A DNA stretch of 64,000 nt, from assembly GCF_023155745.1 (NCBI RefSeq), contig NZ_JAKNUS010000004.1:186001-250000 (forward strand). The letters are read 5' to 3'. This document shows, piece by piece, positions 24,820 through 32,817 of the stretch. Source of the stretch: Microbacterium kunmingense (lineage in GTDB: Bacteria; Actinomycetota; Actinomycetes; Actinomycetales; Microbacteriaceae). Each line of letters starts with the position of its first letter. Position 1 is the stretch's first letter. The translations under genes and the position numbers were made by a program. The notes beneath the pieces are model-generated. The model did no database searches. It saw only the letters and a list, made by a program, of their open reading frames with translations, and had not been told where the DNA came from.

Positions 24820-27270
24820 TCAGAATCCTCGGCCGTGCACCTGGAACGGCGCGCGAATCCCCGTCCGGGCGGCCGCTCCTGCGAGCGCTTCGGCGGGTGC
24901 CTCACCAGCCGCGAGACCCTCGTGCATCGCGGCCAGCAGTTCGCACGCATCGTCGTCGGCCACCCGGACGGGCGCGGCGACGACCGACTCCGCTCCGCCG
25001 TGAAGCCAGATCCGCGTCATCCCCAGCGCCTCCTCCCCCCATCGCACGGAGGAGCGCCCCACCTCGCACGCCGAGAGCACCACCACGCGGGGGACCTCGG
25101 GGATGAGGTCGATGTCGTAGCCGAAGAGCACGCCGTCGGCGAGTTCGAGACCGGAGAAGAGCGGATTGTCGGCCGTGTGGCGCCCGTGCGCGGCGACGTG
25201 GAGGACACCGGATGACGCGGCGAGCTGGGCCGCCCCGCGCACCGTGGCATCGGCGCCGACGAGGGTCGCGGCCGACGGCCACGCGACCCGCGCCCGGGCC
25301 ACCTCCTCCTCACCGCGCGGCACCCCCGGCCCGACCACGAATGCGGTCGACGCGCTCGGCGCGGACGCGGTGCCGGACATCGCCCGCACCCACCGGGTCG
25401 CGGACGTCGCCGCAGTGAACACGCGGCCCTCCATCGCCGGGAGCATCCCCCATGGCACCCCGCTGAGCATGCCGGGGACGGTCAGCACCAGTCGACGCCG
25501 ATCGGTGCGCGTGAGCACGGGGTCGAGGAGGCCGGCGGAGAGCTCGGCGAGTCTGGTCTGCAGCGCGGACTGGACCACCGAGACCAGCGGCCCCGATCGC
25601 ACGGCCGCCGCCATGTCGAGATCGGCCCGCAAGCCCGAGAGCAGAGCGCCGATCCGATCCGGACCCTCCAGCGCGACGAGGGTGTCGCGTGCGCTGTCGG
25701 ACACCAGGACGGCCAGGCGCGAGCCGGTGTAGAGGAAGCTGAGCACGGCGGTGTCGGCGTCGAGCGCGTCGCGTACGTTCGGCAGCGTCGCGCGTTCGGC
25801 CGTCTCCCCGGCGCGCGTGTGGGCCCACTGCCGGCGACGCGCGCGCTCCCGCAGCTCGGCCGCACGCGGCTCGTCCAGCCAATCCGCGCCCGGACGTTCG
25901 GCCCGGATGGTGCGCAGCTCGGCGAGCTCGGCGGCCAGCTCCGGATCGGGAGGCGGGCGCAGCGGTGTCGACTGCTGACTGAGGTGGCGGGCGCGCTCGG
26001 CCCACTCGAACACGATCTCCGGATCGCGGGAGCGGAGGGCGGCGTCGAGACCGGCGTACATGAGGCGGGCACCGTGCATCGCCGCCGAGGTCTGCAGGTC
26101 GAGACTCCCGAACGAACCCGTCCAGGCGGCGAGCGTGTCTATCCCCTGGGCGGCGTGCCGGCGCACGTCGTCATAGCGACCGCGCCGCGCGGCACGCGTC
26201 GTCTTGACCTCGTGACCGATCAGTCGCACTTCCAGCGGGGCGTCGTCGCGGAGGCGGACCGGGCGCCGGTCGAGCGCCGGGTCGGCGGCGGCGGCCGTCA
26301 GGCGCAGCGCGGTCGCCTCGCCTCGGAAGCCCTCCCGTGCGAGGGCGGTGGCCAGCGTGTCCACCCTCTCTACCACCCCGTCCCGTGCGCGTCGCCGCGG
26401 CGACTGGATTCCGGCCCGCAGCCCGATGGCCTCGGCCCGGTGCGCCCAGGTGTCGTTCCCGAGCCGCTGGAATCTGCGGGATGCCGCGAGCGCGACCTTC
26501 CGCGCACGCTCCGGGTCGTGGGCGAGGAGCGATCGCGCCAGCTGGAACTCCGCCTCCGCCCGCGACTGGGGCATCCGGTGGGCACCGAAGACCGCCGCGA
26601 CGCGCTCGAGCAGTCGCTCCGCTTCGGTGGTCTGCCCGGCCTCGCGCAGGACCTCGGCCCTGTCCATGTCTCCCACCGCGCCCGCAACGGGGGTGGTGGC
26701 TGCGGCGGGCCGGGCGATGAGCATCGCCTCGAGCGCCGTGACGAGGTCGCCCGACAGCAGGGCGATGTACCCGAGGTTGTGACGGGCGTGCGCCTCATCC
26801 GTGGCGAGGTCGGCGGCGGCGAAACGGGTGGCCGCCCACTCCGCGTCCGCCGCGGCTCCCTCGAGGTCTCGCCGCTGCATCCGACCGAGGCTTCGATTCA
26901 TGCGCACCCGGGCGGCGGCGAGCGGATCGGTATCGTCGAGCGCCTCGACGGCCTCGCCGAACAGGCGCTCGGCCTCATCGAGTCGTCCGCCGTACATCGC
27001 CAGAGCCCCGAGCTGGCCACGGAGGATCGCGCGGGTGTGTGCGGTCAAGCCACGAGCCGCCAGCGCCTCGCGCAGCACCTCCTCGGCCTCGGACGGCGAT
27101 CCGGTGCGCTGCAGCGCCAACGCGCGGGTGCCCTCGATGCGCGCACGGAGATCGGGGTCATCCGTGCGGCCGGTCGCCAGCGCGAGAACCGAGAGGGCCC
27201 GCGCGTACCGTCCGGAGATGCACAGCTCGACGGCGAGCCGGTGCAGATCCTCGGCGCTTCTCGTGGCCAC
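24820..27270 (-). CDS. TPR-CHAT domain protease-like protein
   Basis: 816 residues. The N-terminal 450 or so are helical TPR-like repeats (for example LALQRTGSPSEAEEVLREAL). The C-terminal CHAT (caspase HetF-associated with TPRs) domain, about 560-816, has the catalytic dyad His695 in LHVAAHGRH and Cys735 in VLSACEVG, 40 residues apart as expected. CHAT proteases are activated by effector binding and cut specific partners, as in separase-like and Csx29-type systems. Start GTG at 27270. Last gene of a unit with a sigma factor, a 156-residue protein and a subtilase, which are candidate partners. No signal peptide, so it acts in the cytoplasm. Confidence 0.88.
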   Translation of the reverse strand: MATRSAEDLHRLAVELCISGRYARALSVLALATGRTDDPDLRARIEGTRALALQRTGSPSEAEEVLREALAARGLTAHTRAILRGQLGALAMYGGRLDEAERLFGEAVEALDDTDPLAAARVRMNRSLGRMQRRDLEGAAADAEWAATRFAAADLATDEAHARHNLGYIALLSGDLVTALEAMLIARPAAATTPVAGAVGDMDRAEVLREAGQTTEAERLLERVAAVFGAHRMPQSRAEAEFQLARSLLAHDPERARKVALAASRRFQRLGNDTWAHRAEAIGLRAGIQSPRRRARDGVVERVDTLATALAREGFRGEATALRLTAAAADPALDRRPVRLRDDAPLEVRLIGHEVKTTRAARRGRYDDVRRHAAQGIDTLAAWTGSFGSLDLQTSAAMHGARLMYAGLDAALRSRDPEIVFEWAERARHLSQQSTPLRPPPDPELAAELAELRTIRAERPGADWLDEPRAAELRERARRRQWAHTRAGETAERATLPNVRDALDADTAVLSFLYTGSRLAVLVSDSARDTLVALEGPDRIGALLSGLRADLDMAAAVRSGPLVSVVQSALQTRLAELSAGLLDPVLTRTDRRRLVLTVPGMLSGVPWGMLPAMEGRVFTAATSATRWVRAMSGTASAPSASTAFVVGPGVPRGEEEVARARVAWPSAATLVGADATVRGAAQLAASSGVLHVAAHGRHTADNPLFSGLELADGVLFGYDIDLIPEVPRVVVLSACEVGRSSVRWGEEALGMTRIWLHGGAESVVAAPVRVADDDACELLAAMHEGLAAGEAPAEALAGAAARTGIRAPFQVHGRGF

Positions 27271-27416
27271 CCTTCATCTTGGCGCAGACGCGATCTCGGC
27301 GCAGGGCAGGGGTTCCGGGCGGCGGGACCGAGGGGCGGGCACGCCGACTCCGGATGCCGCGAAGCGGCGTGTCGCTACCGGTCCCCGCCGTTGCGCACGG
27401 CCCCGTGCCGAGGAAC

Positions 27417-29090
27417 TCAGGCGGGTGCCCGGGTCGTGCCCTTCCACTCCTTCTCCAGCTGCGCCCCGGCCTTGCGGAGCGCCTTCACCCGGGGGCCGGG
27501 CCTCTCATCGAGGGAGCCGTCCATGAGCCCCACCCCGACCATCTCGGCGAGCGCGCCGGCGATGTGCGGGGCGGCGAAGGAGGTGCCGCTCCAGATGACG
27601 AAGCCGCCGGTGAAGTCGTCGGGGTCGATGGTCTCGCGCCGGAGGCCGTAGCGGTCGTTGCGCGTGCCTGCCTGGATGCCGCCGTTCAGCGGCGGCGCGG
27701 AGCTGACCACCGCGACGCCCGGGGCGTACACGCGGACCCAGTCGCCGACGTTGCTGAAGAGGGCGACACTCCTGCCGTTGGGGTTGAGCGCCCCGACCGA
27801 CAGGTGCGGCGCGGCGTCATCGGGGTCCTCCACGGTGAAATCGGCATCCGGCCACTTCCACAGCGCGGCGGGGAACGCGGGGCGATCGGTCGCATCGTTG
27901 CCGGCCGAGCAGACCACCGCGCAGCCGTGCCGGCGCGCGGCGACGAGGTACGTCACCAGGGTCTGGTCGAACTGCCCGTCCTCGGGCGTCTCGTGGTAGT
28001 AGCTCAGCGAGAGATTGAGGACGTCGATCGGCCGGCCACCCTCACCGCGGGCGTAGCGGATGACGAGCTCGGCGACCGCGCGCACCGCCTCGAGGAACTC
28101 CCCCTCGAGGAGGGTGCCCTGGCTGTCGGCGACGCGGATGGAGATCAGATCGGCGTCGGGGGCGATCTGGCGGATCACCCCGGCGACGAAGGTGCCGTGC
28201 CCCGCTGCCTGGTCGAGGAATCCGTCGAAGGGCCCTGACACGTCGCCGACCTCTTCGGGGTCGGTGGCCGCCCCCACGACGCCGACCGGGTCGCTGCCGT
28301 TGTGGAGATGACGATCGACGATGCTGTCGGGCAGCCACGCGTGCCGCCCGCATCCGGTGTCCATGAAGGCGACCACGGGGCGGCGCCCCCGGATCGAGTT
28401 GTCGTCGCGGCGGGGCGGGTCGCCGATGTAGGAGACCACCTCGCGGCCGCCCGACCCCGGATAGGCGTAGGAGCCGGGTCCGGGGGCGTTCGTCGACCCG
28501 TAGGGGTTCGTCGAGCCGTACGGGTTCGTCGACCCGTACGGGTTGGTGGAGCCGTACGGGTTCGTCGAGCCGTACGGGTTCGTGGAGCCGTACGGGTTCG
28601 TCGAGCCGTAGGGATTGGTGGATCCGTAGGGATCGATGGAGATGATGTGGTCCAGTCCCACTCCTGGGAGCGCCTTGTCGGACCGACCGCGCGCTCGCTG
28701 CAGCAGCCGCCACGCGTCGATGGGCGGAACGGGCTCGTCGTCGCGATCCGGCTGCGGGTCGGGGAAGATGCGGGCGACGAGCACGAGGGGAAGACCGAGC
28801 TCGCGGCGAGCGGTGCCCGCGCGCTCCCGCGCCGCCTCGTCGGTGAGGCGCTCACCCCTCACGGTCTCCAGACGAACCCCCCACCCGAAGTCCCCCGCGG
28901 CGCCGCGAAGGATCGAGAGGATCTCGTCGAGCAGCTCGTCGTCGGTCACGAGCAGGTGATCGGGGTCGTAGGCGGTCGGATAGGGCCGCACGCCCTCGAC
29001 GCGCTCGCTCGTGGGATCGAGGGGCACCCCGCGGGGGCGGGCGGCGTCGACGCGATCGCGCCAGTCGGGTGTTCCGTCGGGTCGGACCAT
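27417..29090 (-). CDS. Intracellular S8 (subtilisin-like) serine protease with PYGSTN repeats
   Basis: 557 residues. An N-terminal domain (about 1-150, unknown) is followed by eight perfect PYGSTN hexapeptides (residues 154-201), then a subtilase domain with Asp244 (VVAFMDTG), His298 (AAGHGTFVAGV), the oxyanion Asn in SAGND and Ser504 (SGTSFAAPH). The triad is complete. No signal peptide or membrane span is present, unlike most subtilases, so it should act in the cytoplasm. It lies 54 bases after the 156-residue gene and 146 before the CHAT gene. The N-terminal domain could be an inhibitory pro-region or a partner-binding module. Confidence 0.9.
   Translation of the reverse strand: MVRPDGTPDWRDRVDAARPRGVPLDPTSERVEGVRPYPTAYDPDHLLVTDDELLDEILSILRGAAGDFGWGVRLETVRGERLTDEAARERAGTARRELGLPLVLVARIFPDPQPDRDDEPVPPIDAWRLLQRARGRSDKALPGVGLDHIISIDPYGSTNPYGSTNPYGSTNPYGSTNPYGSTNPYGSTNPYGSTNPYGSTNAPGPGSYAYPGSGGREVVSYIGDPPRRDDNSIRGRRPVVAFMDTGCGRHAWLPDSIVDRHLHNGSDPVGVVGAATDPEEVGDVSGPFDGFLDQAAGHGTFVAGVIRQIAPDADLISIRVADSQGTLLEGEFLEAVRAVAELVIRYARGEGGRPIDVLNLSLSYYHETPEDGQFDQTLVTYLVAARRHGCAVVCSAGNDATDRPAFPAALWKWPDADFTVEDPDDAAPHLSVGALNPNGRSVALFSNVGDWVRVYAPGVAVVSSAPPLNGGIQAGTRNDRYGLRRETIDPDDFTGGFVIWSGTSFAAPHIAGALAEMVGVGLMDGSLDERPGPRVKALRKAGAQLEKEWKGTTRAPA
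28488..28631. repeat. Eight 18-bp tandem repeats encoding PYGSTN
   Basis: In-frame 18-bp units within the subtilase gene, 144 bp in all. Codon variants differ between units (for example ACG or ACC for Thr, TAC constant), so the array is old enough to have drifted but the peptide is kept exact. Confidence 0.9.
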
Positions 29091-29144
29091 GGTGAAGCGT
29101 CTCCTCGATCAGGGGCGAGGCTGCGCCGATTCGGCGCAGCAGGA

Positions 29145-29615
29145 TCAGATTTCGAACTGCGGGGTCTGGAACTCGCGGGGGTCGGCTTCCCCCGCCCCGG
29201 CGGGAAGCGACAGGCGGAGGCGGGTCAAGCCCGCGGGGACGTCGACGAAGGCGAATCGGCCGTGCTCGCCGGCATCCGTCGTCCACTCCCGCGCGTCCTG
29301 AACGAGCCGGATCGACAGCGGTTGGGCGTCGACCCAGCCGTCCACGCGCCGTCGGCCGTCCTCGGCCACCGACAGGTGCAGCAGCACATTCGTGCGTCCG
29401 TCGCTGAACTGCAACGTGGCCGTGTCGGTGTCGCCGCGGGTCGCCGCGAGCGTACCCTCGACGAGCGTCAGCAGCGCGTATTCGCGCGAGAGGTCTTCGA
29501 CCGCCACGGCGGCGACCATCCGGTCGACCAGGCCCGCGGGCATCGGGTCGACCTCCTCCCACACCGCGCGCAGTCGCGCGAACAGACGGGCATCGGCGGA
29601 GTCATCCGTCGTCAT
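29145..29615 (-). CDS. Conserved-looking 156-residue protein of the sigma/CHAT module
   Basis: 156 residues, soluble. An acidic helical N-terminus (DARLFARLRAVWEEVDPMPAGLVDRMVAAVAVEDL) is followed by a beta-rich C-terminal domain (from about residue 60) that looks like an Ig-like or carboxypeptidase-regulatory fold (GRFAFVDVPAGLTRLRLSL). It overlaps the sigma gene by 14 bases and so is translationally coupled. By position it could be the anti-sigma factor or the substrate recognised by one of the two proteases; its N-terminal helices resemble soluble anti-sigma domains only in a general way. Confidence 0.72.
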   Translation of the reverse strand: MTTDDSADARLFARLRAVWEEVDPMPAGLVDRMVAAVAVEDLSREYALLTLVEGTLAATRGDTDTATLQFSDGRTNVLLHLSVAEDGRRRVDGWVDAQPLSIRLVQDAREWTTDAGEHGRFAFVDVPAGLTRLRLSLPAGAGEADPREFQTPQFEI

Positions 29616-30219
29616 CTCTGCCGTCCTCTCCTTCCTCTGCGAGGATCGCCCGCAGTTTGCCGAGACACCGCTGCCTCGTCGGACCGATGGAGCCGATCGG
29701 CATCGCGAGGTCTGTCGCGATGCGGGCGTAATCGGGTCGTTCGTCGAAGGCGACCACCCGCAGCAGGCGCTGACACCGTTCGTTGAGCTGGTTCACGGCG
29801 AGCCAGAGTCGGCGCGACGCGTCGTCGCGGAGCGCGGTCTGCTCGGCCGACTCGTGCGTCGGCAGGTGCGGCTCGAGGTCGTCGACCTCGGTGGGATCGG
29901 CCCGGCGCTGCTGGCGCCCGACCCGCCACGCCTCGCGGCGGGCGGTGGTGGTCAGCCACCCCGATACCGCCTGCGGCTCCACGATCGATTCGTGGCGCCG
30001 CACCAGGGTCAGCCAGGTCGTCTGCACGACGTCCTGTGCGAGCGCCGCGTCGACGCCGTACGCGCGGACGACGTGCCACAGGGTGGGGGTCATGAGTCGG
30101 ACGAGGTCGTCCATCGCGCTGCGGTCGCCGCCGCGCCATCGCTGGAACAGGGTGGCGGCGAGCTCCCAACGCAGGGGGCGGGCAGGGTCGACCCCGGCAT
30201 CCGCGTCAGCATGCGTCAT
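29602..30219 (-). CDS. ECF-type RNA polymerase sigma factor
   Basis: 205 residues. Region 2 is about 30-100 (ALAQDVVQTTWLTLVRRHESI, SGWLTTTARREAWR) and region 4 about 145-200 (LNERCQRLLRVVAFDERPDYARIATDLAMPIGSI with the recognition helix, then RQRCLGKLRAIL). The ATG at 30219 is chosen because CACAAT lies seven bases upstream (leaderless); an in-frame ATG at 30228 is less likely. First gene of the sigma, 156-residue protein, subtilase, CHAT unit, which it may itself transcribe. Confidence 0.88.
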   Translation of the reverse strand: MTHADADAGVDPARPLRWELAATLFQRWRGGDRSAMDDLVRLMTPTLWHVVRAYGVDAALAQDVVQTTWLTLVRRHESIVEPQAVSGWLTTTARREAWRVGRQQRRADPTEVDDLEPHLPTHESAEQTALRDDASRRLWLAVNQLNERCQRLLRVVAFDERPDYARIATDLAMPIGSIGPTRQRCLGKLRAILAEEGEDGRDDDG

Positions 30220-30226
30220 AGCGCCC

Positions 30227-30232
30227 ATTGTG
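30227..30232 (-). promoter_or_regulatory. -10 element CACAAT of the sigma/CHAT operon
   Basis: Seven bases before the ATG at 30219; divergent from the GATase promoter at 30286-30291, leaving about 50 bases between the two. Confidence 0.4.
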
Positions 30233-30285
30233 GCCACACCCGAACAGAGGCACCACCCGGGCGTGTGATACATCCGAGCCCGACC

Positions 30286-30291
30286 TAAACT
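30286..30291 (+). promoter_or_regulatory. -10 element TAAACT, probable leaderless start
   Basis: Six bases before the GTG at 30298. Confidence 0.5.
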
Positions 30292-30297
30292 TCACAG

Positions 30298-31044
30298 GTG
30301 ACCTCCGCCGATCTGCTCTACCTCTGCGCGCGGCCCCAGGAGGCGGCGGCGGAGGCCGAATACGCGTCGTTCCGCGCGGCGATGGGCGTCGGCCCCGAGC
30401 GGATGCACCGTCACGATCTCGTCCGCTCCCCCCTGCCCGACGGCGCGCTGGACGTCTACCGCGCCGTCGTGGTGGGAGGCAGCCCCTTCAACGTCGTCGA
30501 TCCCGAGTCGACGAAGACCGACGTGCAGCGCCGCGTCGAACGCGACCTCGAGCGCGTCGCCGCTGCCGCCGCCGGAGGCGACGGGCTCGCTGCGATGTTC
30601 ACCTGCTACGGCATCAGCGTGGTCACACGGCTCCTCGGCGGCGAGGTGAGCCGCGCGTTCCCCGAGGATGCCGGTCCGACGACCGTGACGGTGACCGCGG
30701 CCGCCCAGGACGATCCGCTGTTCGCCGCGCTCGACCCCGCGTTCGCCGCCCTTACGGGACACAAGGAGGGCACCGCCGCCCTGCCGCCGGGTGCCGTGCA
30801 CCTCGCCGCGAACGAGGCCTGCCCCGTGCAGGCCTACCGGGTGGGCGACCGGCTCTACACCACGCAGTTCCACCCCGAGCTGACACCCCGGGCGTTCACC
30901 GAACGCATGCAGGTCTACCGCAACGACGGGTACTACGACGCCCGCGACTACGACGTCATCGCCGCCCGGGTGCTCGCGACCCCGGTGAGCGAACCGGCCC
31001 GACTGCTCGCCGCCTTCGGTGCCCGATTCGGCGCCGCCGCCTGA
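30298..31044 (+). CDS. Class I glutamine amidotransferase-like protein
   Basis: 248 residues. The nucleophile Cys103 (FTCYGISV) and His192/Glu194 (TQFHPE) of the class I GATase triad are present, as in the GMP-synthase-like group (GuaA-type domain without a synthetase partner). These proteins hydrolyse glutamine or related gamma-glutamyl compounds. The GTG start is fixed by TAAACT six bases upstream. It is divergent from the sigma/CHAT operon; no functional link can be shown. Confidence 0.85.
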   Translation: MTSADLLYLCARPQEAAAEAEYASFRAAMGVGPERMHRHDLVRSPLPDGALDVYRAVVVGGSPFNVVDPESTKTDVQRRVERDLERVAAAAAGGDGLAAMFTCYGISVVTRLLGGEVSRAFPEDAGPTTVTVTAAAQDDPLFAALDPAFAALTGHKEGTAALPPGAVHLAANEACPVQAYRVGDRLYTTQFHPELTPRAFTERMQVYRNDGYYDARDYDVIAARVLATPVSEPARLLAAFGARFGAAA

Positions 31045-31059
31045 TTCGCCCTGCGACGC

Positions 31060-31551
31060 TCAGGTCGCTCCGCCGGGCGGATCGACGAGCAGCCCGACCC
31101 GCTCGTCGAGGTAGCCGGCGAGCGGCACGTACCCCCCGGCGGCGCTCCACCGGACGCGTGGTTCCCCGTCCACGACCCTGACCGGACCGGATGCCGCGCC
31201 GCGGCCGATCGCGTCGAGGTCGAGCCGCTGCCAGCCGATGTGAACGGTCTCGCCCTCGGCGAATCCTCCCCGCCGGGCGGCTGCCGCGAGCTGCGCGCGC
31301 TCCCGCTGCGACTCCGCGGTGAAGCCGCGGCGCACCTCGGCGCGGGCGCGGAGGATGTCGCCGGTCACGAGAAGGTCGTCGTCGGTGAGGAGGAGCGTGC
31401 CGAGGTGCCAGGCCGATCCCCTGCGGACGATCCGGGGCGCGCGGAGGACGCCGAGCAGCCGCCGCGGCGGCAGCAGTTCCCCCAGCCCTTCGCGGGATAC
31501 CCCGGCCAGCCGGGCCCGGGCGCCCGCGAGGAGGTCGTCGAGGGCGCTCAC
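31060..31551 (-). CDS. Hypothetical protein coupled to antiporter gene
   Basis: 163 residues without membrane spans. A helical N-terminal segment (SALDDLLAGARARLAGVSREGLGELLPPRRLL) is followed by a beta-rich part (GTLLLTDDDLLVTGDILRARAE). No family recognised. The GTG at 31551 overlaps the antiporter stop (GTGA), so it is co-translated with it. Possibly a regulatory or accessory protein, by position only. Confidence 0.68.
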   Translation of the reverse strand: MSALDDLLAGARARLAGVSREGLGELLPPRRLLGVLRAPRIVRRGSAWHLGTLLLTDDDLLVTGDILRARAEVRRGFTAESQRERAQLAAAARRGGFAEGETVHIGWQRLDLDAIGRGAASGPVRVVDGEPRVRWSAAGGYVPLAGYLDERVGLLVDPPGGAT

Positions 31552-32768
31552 GCGGTGTCGGACATCGGGGCGGAGTCCCACTCGAGGCTGTCGCCGGCCG
31601 AGGTCGCGCGCTTCCCGCGGGCGATGGCGGCGAGGAGGGGGAACAGGAGCACCGAGAGCATCCCGGCCCCGACGAGCACCGCGGCGGTGGAACCCTCGAG
31701 AACGCCCTCGTCGACGCCGATGGTCGTGACTGCGACGATGATCGGCAGGGCGGTGGCACCCATGAACATCGTCGCCACCCGGTCGCGTGCACTCGAGCCC
31801 GGCGGCGCCGCGAGCATCGACGGAACCCCGCGGACGATCAGCAATCCGACCAGCGCGACGGGAACGGCGAGGAGGAGGAGCGGTTCGGCGATGAGGCTCG
31901 CCAGGTCGAACTCGATGCCGGTGTCGATGAAGAACACCGGGATGAGGAAGCCGAACGCCACCGCCTCGACCTTGGTCTCGACGTCTTTGCGCTGCTTCTC
32001 CCCCGCCCCCCGCATGAGGAGTTGCCAGATGACGCCGGCCGCGAACGCGCCCAGCAGCACGTCGACGCCGAGGATGACGCTCAGGACGACGAGTGCGGCG
32101 ATGATGAGGAACATCACCCGGATGGCGAACTGTCCCGAGGTGTGGAGCGTGGCCGTCACGACCGTGTAGAGCGGGCCCTGCGGCATCCGGTACGCCAGCA
32201 CCATCGCCCCGGCGGCGACCACAAGGAAGATCAGCAGCACGACGGTCGCCGTACCGATGTCGCGGCCGCCGAGGAACAGCGTGATGGCGATCAGGGGCCC
32301 GAACTCGCCGACGGTTCCCACCGCCATCACCGATCGGCCGAACGGGGTGCGCAGATCGCCGCTGTCGCGGAGGATCGGCACGAGCGCGCCGAGCGCCGTG
32401 GAGGCGAGCGCGATACCGATGATGACGCCCGCCTCACCCGGGGAGAGGACGAAGCCGATCCCGACGCCCACGGCGATGCTGATCGCCCAGCCGAGCCAGG
32501 CCAGTCGGCCGCTGCGTCCCCTGAGGGCGCTGGCCTCGATCTCGGAGCCGGCGATGAAGAACAGCGCCACGAGCCCGAACTCGCTGAGGAAGTCGATGAA
32601 GGCCGACTCGCCGACCCAGCCGAGCACCTGCGGCCCGACGAGGATCCCGAGGAGGAGCTCGAACACCACGATGGGCACCGCAACCCAGCGGCTGAGGCCG
32701 CGCACCAGCAGCGGCGCCCCCACGGCCACCAGCGCGATCACCACCGCGGCGATGTCCAACCCGTTCAC
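31548..32768 (-). CDS. Cation:proton antiporter (CPA2/Kef-like, NhaP-type fold)
   Basis: 406 residues, about 12 hydrophobic spans, with the CPA2 pattern FFIAGSEIEASAL in an early helix and GTVGEFGPLIAI and FFIDTGIEFDL further on. No C-terminal RCK domain, so it is not a full KefC. It exchanges Na+ or K+ for H+ at the membrane. The GTG at 32768 (MNGLDIAAV) has TACGCT seven bases upstream, and the longer upstream extension is Pro/Arg-rich and not credible. Confidence 0.86.
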   Translation of the reverse strand: MNGLDIAAVVIALVAVGAPLLVRGLSRWVAVPIVVFELLLGILVGPQVLGWVGESAFIDFLSEFGLVALFFIAGSEIEASALRGRSGRLAWLGWAISIAVGVGIGFVLSPGEAGVIIGIALASTALGALVPILRDSGDLRTPFGRSVMAVGTVGEFGPLIAITLFLGGRDIGTATVVLLIFLVVAAGAMVLAYRMPQGPLYTVVTATLHTSGQFAIRVMFLIIAALVVLSVILGVDVLLGAFAAGVIWQLLMRGAGEKQRKDVETKVEAVAFGFLIPVFFIDTGIEFDLASLIAEPLLLLAVPVALVGLLIVRGVPSMLAAPPGSSARDRVATMFMGATALPIIVAVTTIGVDEGVLEGSTAAVLVGAGMLSVLLFPLLAAIARGKRATSAGDSLEWDSAPMSDTA

Positions 32769-32775
32769 GTCGCTC

Positions 32776-32781
32776 AGCGTA
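32776..32781 (-). promoter_or_regulatory. -10 element TACGCT, probable leaderless start
   Basis: Seven bases before the GTG at 32768. Confidence 0.45.
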
Positions 32782-32817
32782 GCGAGCGACGGGTCGTCCG
32801 TCAGCGGAGAGCGCGGA

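Noticed and set aside
25819..27651. 610-residue forward ORF opposite the CHAT gene
   Set aside because: Shadow; it also crosses the intergenic gap and part of the subtilase gene.
24820..30219. CRISPR type III-E (Craspase) or CBASS assignment for the CHAT module
   Set aside because: No Cas7-11, SAVED, cyclase or CRISPR array is present in the window; only the CHAT domain is shared.
29602..30273. Extended N-terminus of the sigma factor from 30273
   Set aside because: The extra residues (MYHTPGWCLCSGVATMG) overlap the divergent promoter and -10; 30219 has a correctly placed -10.
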